This document shows, one piece after another, positions 38,927 through 48,990 of a stretch of 64,000 bases of DNA. Location of the stretch: assembly GCF_014189535.1 (NCBI RefSeq), contig NZ_CP050308.1, positions 1,959,501-2,023,500 of the forward strand, in the 5' to 3' direction. Source of the stretch: Rhizobium lusitanum (GTDB lineage: Bacteria; Pseudomonadota; Alphaproteobacteria; Rhizobiales; Rhizobiaceae). Made by a program: the position numbers and the translations under genes. The stretch's first letter is position 1. Each line of letters begins with the position of its first letter. Under the pieces are notes generated by a model, which worked only from the letters and a program-made list of their open reading frames with translations, was not told the origin of the DNA and searched no databases.

Positions 38927-41900
38927 ATGAGCATGTTGATTCGAATTCTCGGGAAATTGTTGCGCTTGGCCGCCTATGCGGTCGTGGCAATCCTCGTGCT
39001 GGCCGTTGTCGCCGTGCTTGTCGTCGGCTTCGTGCCTGGCGCTACCGGTTACGCCGTGAACCGGGTGGCAAAGCTCGTCTCGACACCGGACCACACCATC
39101 ACGATTGCCGAGCCGTCAGGACTTCTGACCGGCAGCCTCAGGGTCGGCGCGATCACCGTTGCCGACACCAAGGGCACCGTCGCCAAGGTCCAGAACCTCG
39201 CTATCGACTGGTCGCCGCTCTCGCTGCTGACGGGCACCTTCCATGCCGACCGTGTCGCCGCCGACGTCGTGGACGTCCAGCGCCTGCCTGTGTCGACGGC
39301 AAAAGCCGAGCCTCAGGCTACGACCAGCGAAAGCAGCGGCTTCTCGCTGCCCATCGCCATCGATATCGGCGCCGTCGCCCTGCCGGACCTGCGCATCGGG
39401 CAAGCCGTCGCCGGCCAGGATTTCGCGCTTGCCGCCAATGGCAGCGTTAAGGCAAACAATAGCAGCATCGACCTCGTCCTCAATACCAATCGCCAGGATG
39501 TTCCCGACGCCAAGCTCTCGACCAACATTTCGTTCGCGCCGGCCGAAAACCGGCTGAACCTGAAGGCCCAAGTCACAGAACCCCGCGACGGCCTGCTCGC
39601 CGGACTGCTGCACTTGCCGGGCGGCCCCGCAATCAACATCAATCTCTCCGGCGAGGGTCCGCTATCCAACTGGGCCGGCAAGCTTCAGGCCGCATTGGAC
39701 AACAAGCCGACAGTGTCGATCGACGGCCATCACGCCATGTCCGCCGATGGGCTGCACCATATCGACGTCAAGGGCGGCGGCGACGTCGATGCGCTGCTGC
39801 CGCCGACCTTGCGCCCGCTATTTACCGGCCAGACGACGATCGACCTTTCCGCCACCTTCGACGGCAAGGGCAAGATCGATATCCAGACCGGCAATCTCGC
39901 CACCGGCAGCGTCGTCATCGCCGCTTCCGGCACGCTCGATCCCTCGGGCAACAACAGCCTCAACGCCAACCTGCTCGGCACCTCCGGCCCTGTCGATTTC
40001 CGCTGGCCGATGGAAAACGGCGAGTTGCGGGCGATGATCTCGCGCGCCGATGTTGCGCTTACGGGCGCCTCGCAGTCGGTGAAGATCGACGCGAAAGCCA
40101 CGCTCGAAAGCGCCAGCGCGCCGCAAGGCCAGATCGGTCAGGTGAACCTCAGCGCCAAAAGCGACGCCTTCAACCTGACCACCGCGTCTGGCCCAGTGCA
40201 GCTTCGTCTCGTCGTCGGTCAGACCGCATTCGTCAGTCCCGATCTCAATCGCCTGATCCGCGCGCCGATTTCGCTGACCGCGCCCCTGCAGATCTCGCCC
40301 GACAGCATCGGCTTCAACAACACGACATTGGAAAGCGCCAGCATCGGCGGCACCGTCAACGGTAAATATACGCTGTCGACGAAGGCACTGACCGGCAACT
40401 TCAAGCTCTTCGCCCTGCCCGCCGTGCTGCCGGATGGCGTGTCGAACAAATTCGAGGGAACAATCTCGCTGGAAGGCCAAGTCGCCGGCACCGTGCCGAC
40501 GAAGATAAACCTCTCCAATCTTGCGGTGAAATCGAATCTCGGCGAAATCAACGGCAATGCAACGCTGGACGACCAGACACTGGCATCGAACCTGACGGGC
40601 AAGCTGCTCGACCTCTCCAAGCTGATCCCGAACGCCGAGGGCCAGGCGGATATCGGGTTGAAGACCAAGGGGCCACTGACTGCGCTGGGCATCGACGCGA
40701 CGGTGAAGGCCGTCAACGTCAAGCTCGCCGGCCGACTACTAGACACGCTCGATGTTGCCCTGACCGGAACCGCCGATCCGAATGCTCCGCAGGCAAACGT
40801 GCAGGCAAACGGCGCCATCGACGGCAAGCCGATCAGCATCACCGCCGACGCCACCTCGCAAGGTGGCCGCACCAGCATTCCGGCACTTGCCGTAGAGATC
40901 GGCCCCAACAGGCTGCAGGGCAAGCTGGATTTCTCGCCGAGTTTCGAACCATCGGGCGCGCTGACCTTCGATCTTCCCGATCTCAGCCTCATCGCTGCTC
41001 TCGCCGGACAGAAGGCCGACGGCGATTTGAAGGGCACGCTCGATCTCTCCAATGCCAATGGCAAGATCGGCCTGAAGGTCAATGCCACCGGCAGCCATAT
41101 TCGCCGCGACGATCTCGCCATCGACAAGCCGGTTATCGCCCTGACCGTCGATGACCTGAAATCCTTTTCCGCCAACGGCAGCATCCGCGCCGGCGCCATC
41201 GCATCCGGCGCCAATCGCATCGCCGATCTCGGGCTGACTTTCACCCAGCAGGGCAGCAGAACGGTTTTCGATCTCAAGTCGAGCTATGACAACGCGCCGC
41301 TCACAGCAAGCGGCAATGTAGAGACCGGCGGCGGCCAAACGGTCGTCAGTCTCGGCAATTTTGCCGGTGCGCCGCGCACCATTCCCGTCAAACTGGCCTC
41401 GCCCACCAAGATCACCATCAAGGACGGCACGGCAGCGCTGAACGGCCTGACCATCCAGACCGGCGGCGGCTCCGTCGTCGTCGACGGCACTGCGGGCCAG
41501 GCGCTGAATATCAACGCCAGGATCGCCAACCTGCCCGCCAGCCTCGCCAATGTCTTCGCCCCGACGCTTGCCGCCGAAGGCGCGATTTCCGGCACCGTAA
41601 CCGTCACCGGCCGGGCGGCTTCACCTGTCGTCAACTTTCAGACCAATTGGTCGGGGGCTGCGACCAGCCAGACGAAATCGGCCGGCCTCGGCCCGCTCGG
41701 CATCAAGGCGAACGGCAAATTCGCCGATAATGTCGTCACCATCGATACCAATCTGACCGGCCAGAACGGCCTGGCGCTCAATGGAGGCGGCACGGTCGCC
41801 GTCGCCGGCAGCAAGGCGCTGGCGATGAAATTCTCCGGCAACCTGCCCTTCGACGCACTGGCCGGCCAGCTTGCCGCGCAGGGTCTGGTCATGACTGGCA

Positions 41901-43111
41901 CGGCGAAGATCGATCTGCAGATCGGTGGCACGACCGCTGCACCCGCCGTTACAGGCACAATCACCACCGACGGCGGCAGGCTCGTCGATGTTCGCCGCAA
42001 TCTCACCCTCAATGGCCTTGCCGTCACCGTCACGCTGGACGGTAAGCAGGCGGTGATCTCGCGCCTCAACGGCAATCTCGCCAGCGGCGGCAGCATCGCG
42101 GCGAGCGGCACGGTCGGCATCGCCGCAGACAGCGGCTTCCCGGCCGACATCCAGCTGAAGTTCAACAATGCCACCTATGTCGACGGCACGCTGGTAACGG
42201 CAACCGTCAACGGTACGCTCGGCATCAAGGGGCCGCTGATGACGGCACCCGTGCTGACGGGCAATCTGAAGCTCAACAAGGCGTCGATCACCGTGCCGGA
42301 AAAGCTGCCGGCCTCGCTTTCAGAGATCAACATCAAGCACAAGAACGCACCGGCCGCGGTCACCGCTCAGTTCAAGGACCAGAAACCGCAGGCGCCGAGC
42401 AGCAAATCCACCAGCCTCGGCATTGAGTTGCAGATCGACGCGCCGTCGCAAATCTTCGTGCGTGGCCGCGGTATCGACGCGGAACTCGGCGGCAGCATCA
42501 CCGTTCGCGGCACGGCGGCAAATCCCGTCGTCTCAGGCGGCTTCACCATGCGGCGCGGGCGCCTGACCATTCTTAGCCGCCGGCTGGATTTCGCCGACAG
42601 CAGCAAGATCACCTTCGGGGGCGACCTGACGCCTGCACTCAACATGGAAGCCACCTCGTCGGTAAGCTCCACCACCATCACCGTGGATGTCACGGGCCTG
42701 GCGACCGACCCGCAGATTGCTTTTTCCTCCTCCCCTGCCCTGCCGCAGGACGAGGTGATGGCGCAGCTCATTTTCGGTCAATCCATGTCGAAGCTTTCAG
42801 CGATGCAGATCGCCCAGCTCGCCGATGCCGCCAGCCAGCTTGCCGGCGGCCGTTCCACCTCGCTGTTCGACGGCCTGCGCAGCCATCTCGGCGTCGACGA
42901 TCTCGACATCTCGACCGATGCGAATGGCCAAGCACAGGTCGGCGCTGGCAAGTACCTGAACAAGCGTACCTATATCGAACTACAGCAAGGTGCCGCCAAC
43001 AACACCAAGGCGATCATCAATCTAGACGTCGGACGCGGGGTGAAGCTGCGAGGTGCCGCCGGCTCGAATGGCGCGGGCGAAGCCGGCATCGTCTACGAGC
43101 ACGAATATTAA
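38927..43111 (+). CDS. tamB: Translocation and assembly module protein TamB
   Basis: The 1394-residue AsmA/bridge-type protein has one N-terminal membrane helix (about residues 15-38), a very long beta-rich middle, and a C-terminal DUF490/TamB domain ending MAQLIFGQSMSKLSAMQIAQ then SLFDGLRSHLGVDDLDI and a KYLNKRTYIEL barrel-like tail. It spans the periplasm to meet TamA. Same operon as tamA. Confidence 0.93.
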   Translation: MSMLIRILGKLLRLAAYAVVAILVLAVVAVLVVGFVPGATGYAVNRVAKLVSTPDHTITIAEPSGLLTGSLRVGAITVADTKGTVAKVQNLAIDWSPLSLLTGTFHADRVAADVVDVQRLPVSTAKAEPQATTSESSGFSLPIAIDIGAVALPDLRIGQAVAGQDFALAANGSVKANNSSIDLVLNTNRQDVPDAKLSTNISFAPAENRLNLKAQVTEPRDGLLAGLLHLPGGPAININLSGEGPLSNWAGKLQAALDNKPTVSIDGHHAMSADGLHHIDVKGGGDVDALLPPTLRPLFTGQTTIDLSATFDGKGKIDIQTGNLATGSVVIAASGTLDPSGNNSLNANLLGTSGPVDFRWPMENGELRAMISRADVALTGASQSVKIDAKATLESASAPQGQIGQVNLSAKSDAFNLTTASGPVQLRLVVGQTAFVSPDLNRLIRAPISLTAPLQISPDSIGFNNTTLESASIGGTVNGKYTLSTKALTGNFKLFALPAVLPDGVSNKFEGTISLEGQVAGTVPTKINLSNLAVKSNLGEINGNATLDDQTLASNLTGKLLDLSKLIPNAEGQADIGLKTKGPLTALGIDATVKAVNVKLAGRLLDTLDVALTGTADPNAPQANVQANGAIDGKPISITADATSQGGRTSIPALAVEIGPNRLQGKLDFSPSFEPSGALTFDLPDLSLIAALAGQKADGDLKGTLDLSNANGKIGLKVNATGSHIRRDDLAIDKPVIALTVDDLKSFSANGSIRAGAIASGANRIADLGLTFTQQGSRTVFDLKSSYDNAPLTASGNVETGGGQTVVSLGNFAGAPRTIPVKLASPTKITIKDGTAALNGLTIQTGGGSVVVDGTAGQALNINARIANLPASLANVFAPTLAAEGAISGTVTVTGRAASPVVNFQTNWSGAATSQTKSAGLGPLGIKANGKFADNVVTIDTNLTGQNGLALNGGGTVAVAGSKALAMKFSGNLPFDALAGQLAAQGLVMTGTAKIDLQIGGTTAAPAVTGTITTDGGRLVDVRRNLTLNGLAVTVTLDGKQAVISRLNGNLASGGSIAASGTVGIAADSGFPADIQLKFNNATYVDGTLVTATVNGTLGIKGPLMTAPVLTGNLKLNKASITVPEKLPASLSEINIKHKNAPAAVTAQFKDQKPQAPSSKSTSLGIELQIDAPSQIFVRGRGIDAELGGSITVRGTAANPVVSGGFTMRRGRLTILSRRLDFADSSKITFGGDLTPALNMEATSSVSSTTITVDVTGLATDPQIAFSSSPALPQDEVMAQLIFGQSMSKLSAMQIAQLADAASQLAGGRSTSLFDGLRSHLGVDDLDISTDANGQAQVGAGKYLNKRTYIELQQGAANNTKAIINLDVGRGVKLRGAAGSNGAGEAGIVYEHEY

Positions 43112-43114
43112 GCC

Positions 43115-43154
43115 TCAACGGCCAAGACGCCTCTCAGCGTATCTCGGCCGTTGA
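43115..43154. terminator. Inverted repeat after tamB
   Basis: TCAACGGCC (43115-43123) and GGCCGTTGA (43146-43154) form a 9-bp stem between convergent genes. There is no T-run. Confidence 0.35.
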
Positions 43155-43183
43155 TCACAGCTCCCGAGATCTTGCTCGAGATA

Positions 43184-43905
43184 TCAGCCGCCAATGGCGG
43201 CGCGATGCGCGTCGTCGAATTCGGCGAGGCTCGTAAACATGAAATCGACCGTCGGAATATTAGCGGGAATCGGGGTCGCTCCGCCACCGGCCTGTCCGGA
43301 ACGCCGGTCGATCCAGGCGCGGGCCAGACCCGCCTTCGTCGCCGGCACATGGTCGTGATGGAGGCTCTGTGCGACGTGAAGCACCTCTGAAGGCGCTATA
43401 CCGAAATCATCGCGCAGATGGTCGAGCATATAGGTGAAATTGCGCGGATCGGGCTTATAGGACCCGACATCCTCTGCGGTATAGACGGCGTCGAAATTCA
43501 CGCCCAGCTTCCGGTTGCTGGCAGCAAAGCTGGTGCGGTCGACATTCGACAGGATGATGAGCTTGTAGTGTTTCTTGAGATAGCCGAGCGCCTCGGCGGA
43601 ATCCGGAAAAGGCGGCCAATCGGAGACGGAGCCGCCGAACCGTTCATGCAGATCCGGGGAGACACGCACACCCAGCACCTTTGCGATGCGCGCATGCACC
43701 GCCGCGAGCAGAGTCGAATAACGCAGGGACGGCGTTTGCAGCTCCTGCTCCGTTTCCAGCCGGCCGAACAGTTCGAGTGTCTCATCGCGGCCCATGGTTA
43801 GCCGGCCTTCGCTCAAGAGCGGCTGAAGTGCGTTCCAGATGCCGGTCTCCCAATCGATGAGTGTGCCGTAGCAATCGAAAGTCAGAGCCTTGAAATCAGT
43901 CAGTT
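43184..43905 (-). pseudogene. Haloacid dehalogenase type II, beheaded by an IS
   Basis: The frame encodes a HAD hydrolase: motif I TFDCYGTLIDWE with nucleophile Asp, motif II LSNVDR and motif III KPDPRNF. The frame reaches position 43905 and then enters the IS, where there is no ATG, GTG or TTG upstream of motif I. The missing start is on the far side: TTG at 45154-45156 with AGGAGG (45162-45167) five bases before it. Joining across one target copy gives a 242-residue protein starting MTKLTDFKALTFDCYGTL. Any surviving translation from TTG 43816 would lack the nucleophile. Confidence 0.88.
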
Positions 43906-43922
43906 TGGCCTGCTGCCGGTTT
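43906..43922 (+). repeat. IS left terminal inverted repeat
   Basis: TGGCCTGCTGCCGGTTT, perfect inverse of 45130-45146. Confidence 0.88.
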
Positions 43923-43935
43923 ATCGGACACGAGG

Positions 43936-44796
43936 TTAAGCTAATCCCACCTTTGTTTCAAAGTCATTGGGGCTGAGATAGCCCAGTGTCGAGTGGCGAC
44001 GCTTCGGGTTGTAGAAGCGCTCGATGTAATCGAACACATCGGCTCTGGCGTCATTCCTCGTGCGATAAACCTTCCGTGCCGTTCTCTCCGTTTTCAGTGA
44101 GGAGAAGAAGCTCTCCATTGCAGCGTTATCCCAGACATTTCCAGAGCGGCTCATCGAGCAGGTGATGCTATGATCTCCCATGAGGCGCTGGAACTGCTCG
44201 CTGGTATATTGGCTGCCCTGGTCGGAGTGATGCAGCAGAGCATCTGGTTTTCCTCGACGCCATATCGCCATGATCAGCGCATCTGTGACGAGTTGGGCTG
44301 TCATGTTGGCATTCATCGACCAGCCGACGACACGGCGTGAGAACAGGTCGATGACGGCTGCGACATACAGCCAGCCTTCCGCGGTCCAGATATAGGTAAA
44401 GTCAGCCACCCATTTCTGGTTCGGACGCTCTGCCACGAACTGGCGGTCCAGCACGTTAGGCATGATGACGGCACGGTCACCGGCATCCTTTGGCAAGCCA
44501 CGCCGCCTGGGTCTTGCCCTGAGCGCATTCAAGCGCATCAGCCGCTCAATACGATGGAGGCCGCAGGATAACCCTTCCTCCAGCACATCGTGCCAGACCC
44601 GTCGGGCACCATAGGTGCGGTCGCTGGACTGGAAACTCTGCTTGATCCTTTCCAGCAGGACCTCGTCATGGCGTGCATGTTCGCTCGGAGAACGATTGAA
44701 CCAGGCGTGGAAACCTGAGCGAGAAACTCCCAGCACTTCACAGAGCCATGCCACCGGCCAGATCGAGCGGTGCTTTGCAACGAACGCGAACTTCAT
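43936..44796 (-). CDS. IS3-family transposase OrfB (DDE integrase domain)
   Basis: The 286-residue product carries an HTH_21 N-terminal part and the rve integrase core with the DDE triad: Asp in WVADFTYIW, Asp in LLHHSDQGSQY and Glu in NAAMESFFSSLK. The end LGYLSPNDFE is typical of IS3-family elements. It is expressed mainly as a fusion with OrfA through -1 frameshifting. Confidence 0.95.
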   Translation of the reverse strand: MKFAFVAKHRSIWPVAWLCEVLGVSRSGFHAWFNRSPSEHARHDEVLLERIKQSFQSSDRTYGARRVWHDVLEEGLSCGLHRIERLMRLNALRARPRRRGLPKDAGDRAVIMPNVLDRQFVAERPNQKWVADFTYIWTAEGWLYVAAVIDLFSRRVVGWSMNANMTAQLVTDALIMAIWRRGKPDALLHHSDQGSQYTSEQFQRLMGDHSITCSMSRSGNVWDNAAMESFFSSLKTERTARKVYRTRNDARADVFDYIERFYNPKRRHSTLGYLSPNDFETKVGLA

Positions 44797-45083
44797 ATCG
44801 CGTCCCTGGCAAAGTAGGCTGCGGCCTTTTTTAGGATATCGCGCTCTGCCTTCAGCTTTGCGACTTCACGACGGAGCCGCTCGATCTCAAGCTGCTCCGG
44901 CTTCATTTGCCCTTTTCCAGGAAAGGACTGGCTGGGATCGTCGCCGTATTCCCGAACCCATTTGCGCAACACATTCTCGTGGACATCAAGATCACGGGCA
45001 GCCTGCGCGACGGCAACCCCACGCTCCCTGACCAGCTTCACCGCCTCAAGCTTGTACTCGCGGCTGAATATTCGTCTTTGCAT
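44793..45083 (-). CDS. IS3-family transposase OrfA (HTH)
   Basis: The 96-residue protein has a helix-turn-helix (REYKLEAVKLVRERGVAVAQ then AARDLDVHENVLRKWV) and a C-terminal leucine-zipper-like coil (LEIERLRREVAKLKAERDIL) for dimerisation at the terminal repeats. Confidence 0.94.
   Translation of the reverse strand: MQRRIFSREYKLEAVKLVRERGVAVAQAARDLDVHENVLRKWVREYGDDPSQSFPGKGQMKPEQLEIERLRREVAKLKAERDILKKAAAYFARDAI
44826..44832 (-). other. -1 ribosomal frameshift heptamer A_AAA_AAG
   Basis: In the orfA frame the codons read CTA AAA AAG, giving the slippery A AAA AAG. A -1 slip moves exactly into the orfB frame, producing OrfAB. Confidence 0.75.
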
Positions 45084-45129
45084 TCATGCTCTCCGGTTTC
45101 AGGAGGAACACCTTAACTCGATGTCCATG

Positions 45130-45146
45130 AAACCGGCAGCAGGCCA
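45130..45146 (-). repeat. IS right terminal inverted repeat
   Basis: AAACCGGCAGCAGGCCA on the plus strand, followed by the GTT target copy. Confidence 0.88.
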
Positions 45147-45258
45147 GTTTGGTCAAGCGGGCCTCCTGAAGCCAGATGTTTGTCTGGCGGAATTTCGCAG
45201 AAATCGGAGCCCTTGTGATGAGGCGAAGCTCCGAATGACTTGACCGAACCTCCAATTC

Positions 45259-46029
45259 TCAGTCCGCAACGCCCCTGCCATCCGCATCGGCATTGCGGAA
45301 GGCCGATGGGGTCAGGCCGAATCTCTGCTTGAACTGCCTGTTGAAGGACGAGGCGTTTCGATAGCCGAGATCATAGGCGATTTCCGAAATCGGCAGCGAT
45401 GTGTTGACGAGCAGATCGACGGCGCGATCAAAGAGCTTCCGCAACTGGTATTGCCTCGGCGATTGGCCAACGGTTTCCCGAAACAGCGCATGGAACTGGC
45501 TTTGCCCAAGACCGGCCTTCCGCGCCATGCTGGTCACGCTCGCGTGCCCAAGATCGTTTCCAAGAGCGCTGGTGACGTCAAGAACACGCTGCTCGGCCAG
45601 GCTCAGGGGTGGAGCTACCGTCACCTGCTCCTGCCGGACAAGCTGCAACCCGCTCAACGCCAGATGAGCGGCATCCGGCGCGCGACGCCCATCCGCCTCA
45701 ACCTCGCGACCGAGCTGATTGAAGAGCCGCCAGAGCCACGGCTCGATCCTGACCGTCAAAGCCGACGGGCCGCACAAGACGGACGGAACAAGCGCATCGG
45801 GAAGCGACCCGAGCTCCACATCCATGACCATGAGGCTGCAATCCGCGCTCGGCGCGAAATTATGCATGCGGTCCTGCGGGATGATCGCCAGACTATGGCT
45901 TGAGACGACATCGGCCCGCCCTTCAACATCGACCAGCATGGAACCGCGCATGGGAAACAGAATCTGGCTATAATCGTGGCGATGACGATCCGGGCCGGCA
46001 TATTGCCGGATTTCAAGATTGATTGACAT
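45259..46029 (-). CDS. AraC family transcriptional regulator
   Basis: The 256-residue product has an N-terminal cupin-like sensing domain (HRHDYSQILFPMRGSMLVD) and a C-terminal AraC double HTH (ISEIAYDLGYRNASSFNRQF, FGLTPSAFRN). GAGGTCAAC before ATG 46029 sets the start. It lies about 100 bases before the original start of the IS-broken dehalogenase gene on the same strand, so it may have controlled it. Confidence 0.87.
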   Translation of the reverse strand: MSINLEIRQYAGPDRHRHDYSQILFPMRGSMLVDVEGRADVVSSHSLAIIPQDRMHNFAPSADCSLMVMDVELGSLPDALVPSVLCGPSALTVRIEPWLWRLFNQLGREVEADGRRAPDAAHLALSGLQLVRQEQVTVAPPLSLAEQRVLDVTSALGNDLGHASVTSMARKAGLGQSQFHALFRETVGQSPRQYQLRKLFDRAVDLLVNTSLPISEIAYDLGYRNASSFNRQFKQRFGLTPSAFRNADADGRGVAD

Positions 46030-46134
46030 GTTGACCTCGGGGCAGGACGCTCCATCTGACCGATTAGGCGCGGGCATCGTGCGCGATAAGTATGCTCCAG
46101 AACAAATGACTAAGCCACCGCTGTGGCCTCGTAT

Positions 46135-46563
46135 TCAAAATCCCATCTTGCTCGTTTTCAGCAAGATATTAGACTCCGTCGTGTTGATGCCATTGATAAG
46201 CCGGATGCGGCGCAGCGTTTCGTCGAAGGAGGCGAGGTCGCGGTCTTCGAGTTCGGCGATGAAATCCCATTTGCCGTTGGTGCTGTGCAGCGCCCTCACC
46301 TGCGGCAGGCCACGAAGCTGATCGGCGACCTTGTCCGCCAGCTTGCCGAGCACTTCGATGAGCACGATGGCGCGCACGCCGGCGGCGCGGGTTTCGTGGC
46401 CAGTTCGTATGGTGAAGGCGGTGATGGTACCATTATCGACCAGCCGTTCGATGCGAGCGGTGACGGTCGCGCGCGAGGCGCCGGTGGCTGCCGCCAGCGA
46501 GGAGACGGAGGTGCGGGCATTGTGGCGCAATGCACTCAGGAGGTCGCGGTCAAGATCATCCAT
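46135..46563 (-). CDS. Lrp/AsnC family regulator
   Basis: The 142-residue protein has an N-terminal HTH (LLSALRHNARTSVSSLAAAT) and a RAM effector domain. It is divergent from the arginase gene with a 138-bp shared AT-rich intergenic region, so it most likely controls arginine catabolism in response to an amino acid. Confidence 0.9.
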   Translation of the reverse strand: MDDLDRDLLSALRHNARTSVSSLAAATGASRATVTARIERLVDNGTITAFTIRTGHETRAAGVRAIVLIEVLGKLADKVADQLRGLPQVRALHSTNGKWDFIAELEDRDLASFDETLRRIRLINGINTTESNILLKTSKMGF

Positions 46564-46701
46564 GGGCTTATCATTCTGCTAAAACGAACTTATCAATCTG
46601 TCAAAAACTACTCGATTTTCGACAATTTTCCATCTTTTTGCTGTCGCCTCCCTGGCCAATAATGCGAATCAACAGCCCCTAACCCTTTGGAGCGCCGCCC
46701 A

Positions 46702-47637
46702 ATGAGCGTAGAATCCACATCCGTCACCCTGATCGGCGTTCCGCTTGAGGAAGGCTCCGGTCGTCGCGGCGCCAGTATGGGTCCGACAGCCCTGCGCATC
46801 GCTGGCATCGCGACAATGCTGACCGAGCTCGACCATCGCGTTACCGACAGCGGCGACCTCCATCCAGCCCCGGCCGCTGACCTACCGGACGATCCGAAGG
46901 CGCATCATCTGAAAATCGTCGGCGCCTTCACCCGCGCGCTCGAAGCCAAGGTCTATGACGTCGCCTCGTCCGGCGGCTTCCCGCTGATCCTCGGCGGCGA
47001 CCACAGCCTTTCCATGGGCAGCGTCTCCGGCATGGCGCGCTATGCGGCGGAAGTCGGCCGGCCGCTGTTCGTGCTCTGGCTGGACGCGCATTCGGACTTC
47101 AATTCGCCGGCGACATCACCGTCAGGCAATATTCACGGCATGCCCGTCGCCTATTTCTGCGGCCAGGCGGAGATCGCCAATGTGCTGCCGGCCGGACGGC
47201 CACTGGTCGATCCGAAGAAGGTCTTCCAGGTCGGCATCCGTTCCGTCGATCCGCATGAGCGCGAACAGATCCGAGAGCACGGCGTCAACGTCTTCGACAT
47301 GCGTTCGCTGGATGAACAGGGCGTGGCCGTGATCATGCGCCGGGTGCTCGACACGGTCAGCGCCGCCAACGGCCTGCTGCATGTCAGCTTCGACGTCGAT
47401 TTTATCGACCCGGACATCGCGCCGGGCGTGGGAACGACGGTGCCGGGCGGCGCAACTTATCGCGAAGCCCATCTGATCATGGAAATGCTGTCGGACAGCG
47501 GCCTCGTCTCTTCGCTCGATCTGGTCGAGCTTAATCCCTTCCTCGACGATCGCGGCAAGAGCGCCCGTGTCCTGGTGGAGATGGCCGCAAGCCTGTTCGG
47601 TCGACGCATCTTCGACCGCCCGACAAGGGCAGCATAG
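46702..47637 (+). CDS. Arginase
   Basis: The 311-residue Mn2+ enzyme hydrolyses arginine to ornithine and urea. Metal motifs GGDHS, DAHSDFN and SFDVDFIDP are complete. ATG 46702 ([18 protein letters not shown]) is chosen over the TTG five codons earlier because GGAG lies nine bases before it. It is 17 bases before the ornithine aminotransferase gene. In rhizobia and agrobacteria the gene is called arcA or rocF. Confidence 0.94.
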   Translation: MSVESTSVTLIGVPLEEGSGRRGASMGPTALRIAGIATMLTELDHRVTDSGDLHPAPAADLPDDPKAHHLKIVGAFTRALEAKVYDVASSGGFPLILGGDHSLSMGSVSGMARYAAEVGRPLFVLWLDAHSDFNSPATSPSGNIHGMPVAYFCGQAEIANVLPAGRPLVDPKKVFQVGIRSVDPHEREQIREHGVNVFDMRSLDEQGVAVIMRRVLDTVSAANGLLHVSFDVDFIDPDIAPGVGTTVPGGATYREAHLIMEMLSDSGLVSSLDLVELNPFLDDRGKSARVLVEMAASLFGRRIFDRPTRAA

Positions 47638-47654
47638 TTCTGGGGGAAGTTACC

Positions 47655-48857
47655 ATGAGCGCACCAGCCGATCTGATTGCCACCGAGCAGCGTCTCGGCG
47701 CCCATAACTACAAGCCGCTCGACGTCGTGCTCACCCGCGGCGAAGGCGTCTATGTCTGGGATACCGACGGCAAGCGCTATCTCGATTGCCTCTCAGCCTA
47801 TTCGGCGGTCAACCAGGGTCATTGCCACCCGAAGATCCGCGAGGCGATGATCGAGCAGGCCGGCAAGCTGACGCTCACCTCCCGAGCCTTCCGCAACGAT
47901 CAGCTCGCCTATCTCTACGAGGAACTGGCCGCGCTCACCGGCTCTCACAAGATCCTGCCGATGAACTCCGGCGCCGAGGCGGTCGAGACCGCGATCAAGG
48001 CGGTGCGCAAATGGGGCTATGAGCTCAAGGGCGTTCCGGAGAACCAGGCGGAGATCATCGTCTTCTCCGACAATTTCCACGGCCGGACGCTGAGCATCAT
48101 CAGCTTCTCGACCGATCCGGATGCCCGCTCCGGCTTCGGCCCCTATACGCCGGGTTTCCGCGTCGTGCCCTTCGGCGACGCCGATGCCTTCGCCGCCGCG
48201 ATCAACCAGAACACCGTTGCAGCCCTGATCGAGCCGATCCAGGGCGAGGCCGGCGTCATCATCCCACCTGCCGGTTATTTCACCCGTTTGCGCGAACTTT
48301 GCACTGCCAACAAGATCACGCTCATCCTCGACGAGATCCAGACCGGCCTCGGCCGCACCGGCAAGCTGCTGGCCGAGGAGCATGAGGGCATCGAGGCAGA
48401 CGTGACATTGATCGGCAAGGCCCTGTCGGGCGGCTTCTATCCGGTCTCCGCCGTTCTCTCCAACTCCGAGGTGCTCGGCGTGCTGAAACCCGGACAGCAT
48501 GGCTCCACCTTTGGCGGTAATCCGCTCGCCTGCGCCGTCGCCCGCGCGGCTCTCCGTGTCCTGACCGAAGAAGGCATGATCGAGAACGCCGCTGTCATGG
48601 GTGATTATTTCATCGAGGGCCTGCGCTCGATCCGCTCCGACATCGTCAAGGACATTCGCGGACGCGGCCTGATGCTGGCGGTGGAACTGGTACCCGAGGC
48701 CGGCGGGGCGCGGCAGTATTGCTATCAGCTCAAGGATCTCGGCCTGCTCGCCAAGGACACACACGACCACACGATCCGCCTCGCTCCGCCGCTGGTCATC
48801 ACCCGCAATCAGGTCGACTGGGCGCTGGAACAGATCGACAAGGTCCTGGCACGCTGA
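47655..48857 (+). CDS. rocD: Ornithine--oxo-acid aminotransferase
   Basis: The 400-residue class III PLP enzyme converts ornithine to glutamate semialdehyde. It shows [19 protein letters not shown], the aspartate of [14 protein letters not shown] and the PLP Lys in [23 protein letters not shown] precedes the ATG. With arginase it completes arginine to glutamate-semialdehyde conversion. Confidence 0.93.
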   Translation: MSAPADLIATEQRLGAHNYKPLDVVLTRGEGVYVWDTDGKRYLDCLSAYSAVNQGHCHPKIREAMIEQAGKLTLTSRAFRNDQLAYLYEELAALTGSHKILPMNSGAEAVETAIKAVRKWGYELKGVPENQAEIIVFSDNFHGRTLSIISFSTDPDARSGFGPYTPGFRVVPFGDADAFAAAINQNTVAALIEPIQGEAGVIIPPAGYFTRLRELCTANKITLILDEIQTGLGRTGKLLAEEHEGIEADVTLIGKALSGGFYPVSAVLSNSEVLGVLKPGQHGSTFGGNPLACAVARAALRVLTEEGMIENAAVMGDYFIEGLRSIRSDIVKDIRGRGLMLAVELVPEAGGARQYCYQLKDLGLLAKDTHDHTIRLAPPLVITRNQVDWALEQIDKVLAR

Positions 48858-48990
48858 ACTCAACCTTTAGAAGAAACTAAATTACACCCAGCCGAAATCT
48901 CTTCCATAGGTTTAGGTTTGAGCAACATTCTTGCGATATCGTCCTGATAAGCGCCGGGTTTGGCGCCATGCATCAACGGGAAGAATGTTC

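Larger units (their letters stand above)
43906..45146 (-). mobile_element. Complete IS3-family insertion sequence, 1241 bp
   Basis: It has 17-bp perfect terminal repeats (TGGCCTGCTGCCGGTTT) extended imperfectly inward, a 3-bp target duplication GTT (43903-43905 and 45147-45149), orfA and orfB overlapping by ATGA, and a frameshift heptamer. All parts look intact, so it may be active. Confidence 0.93.
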
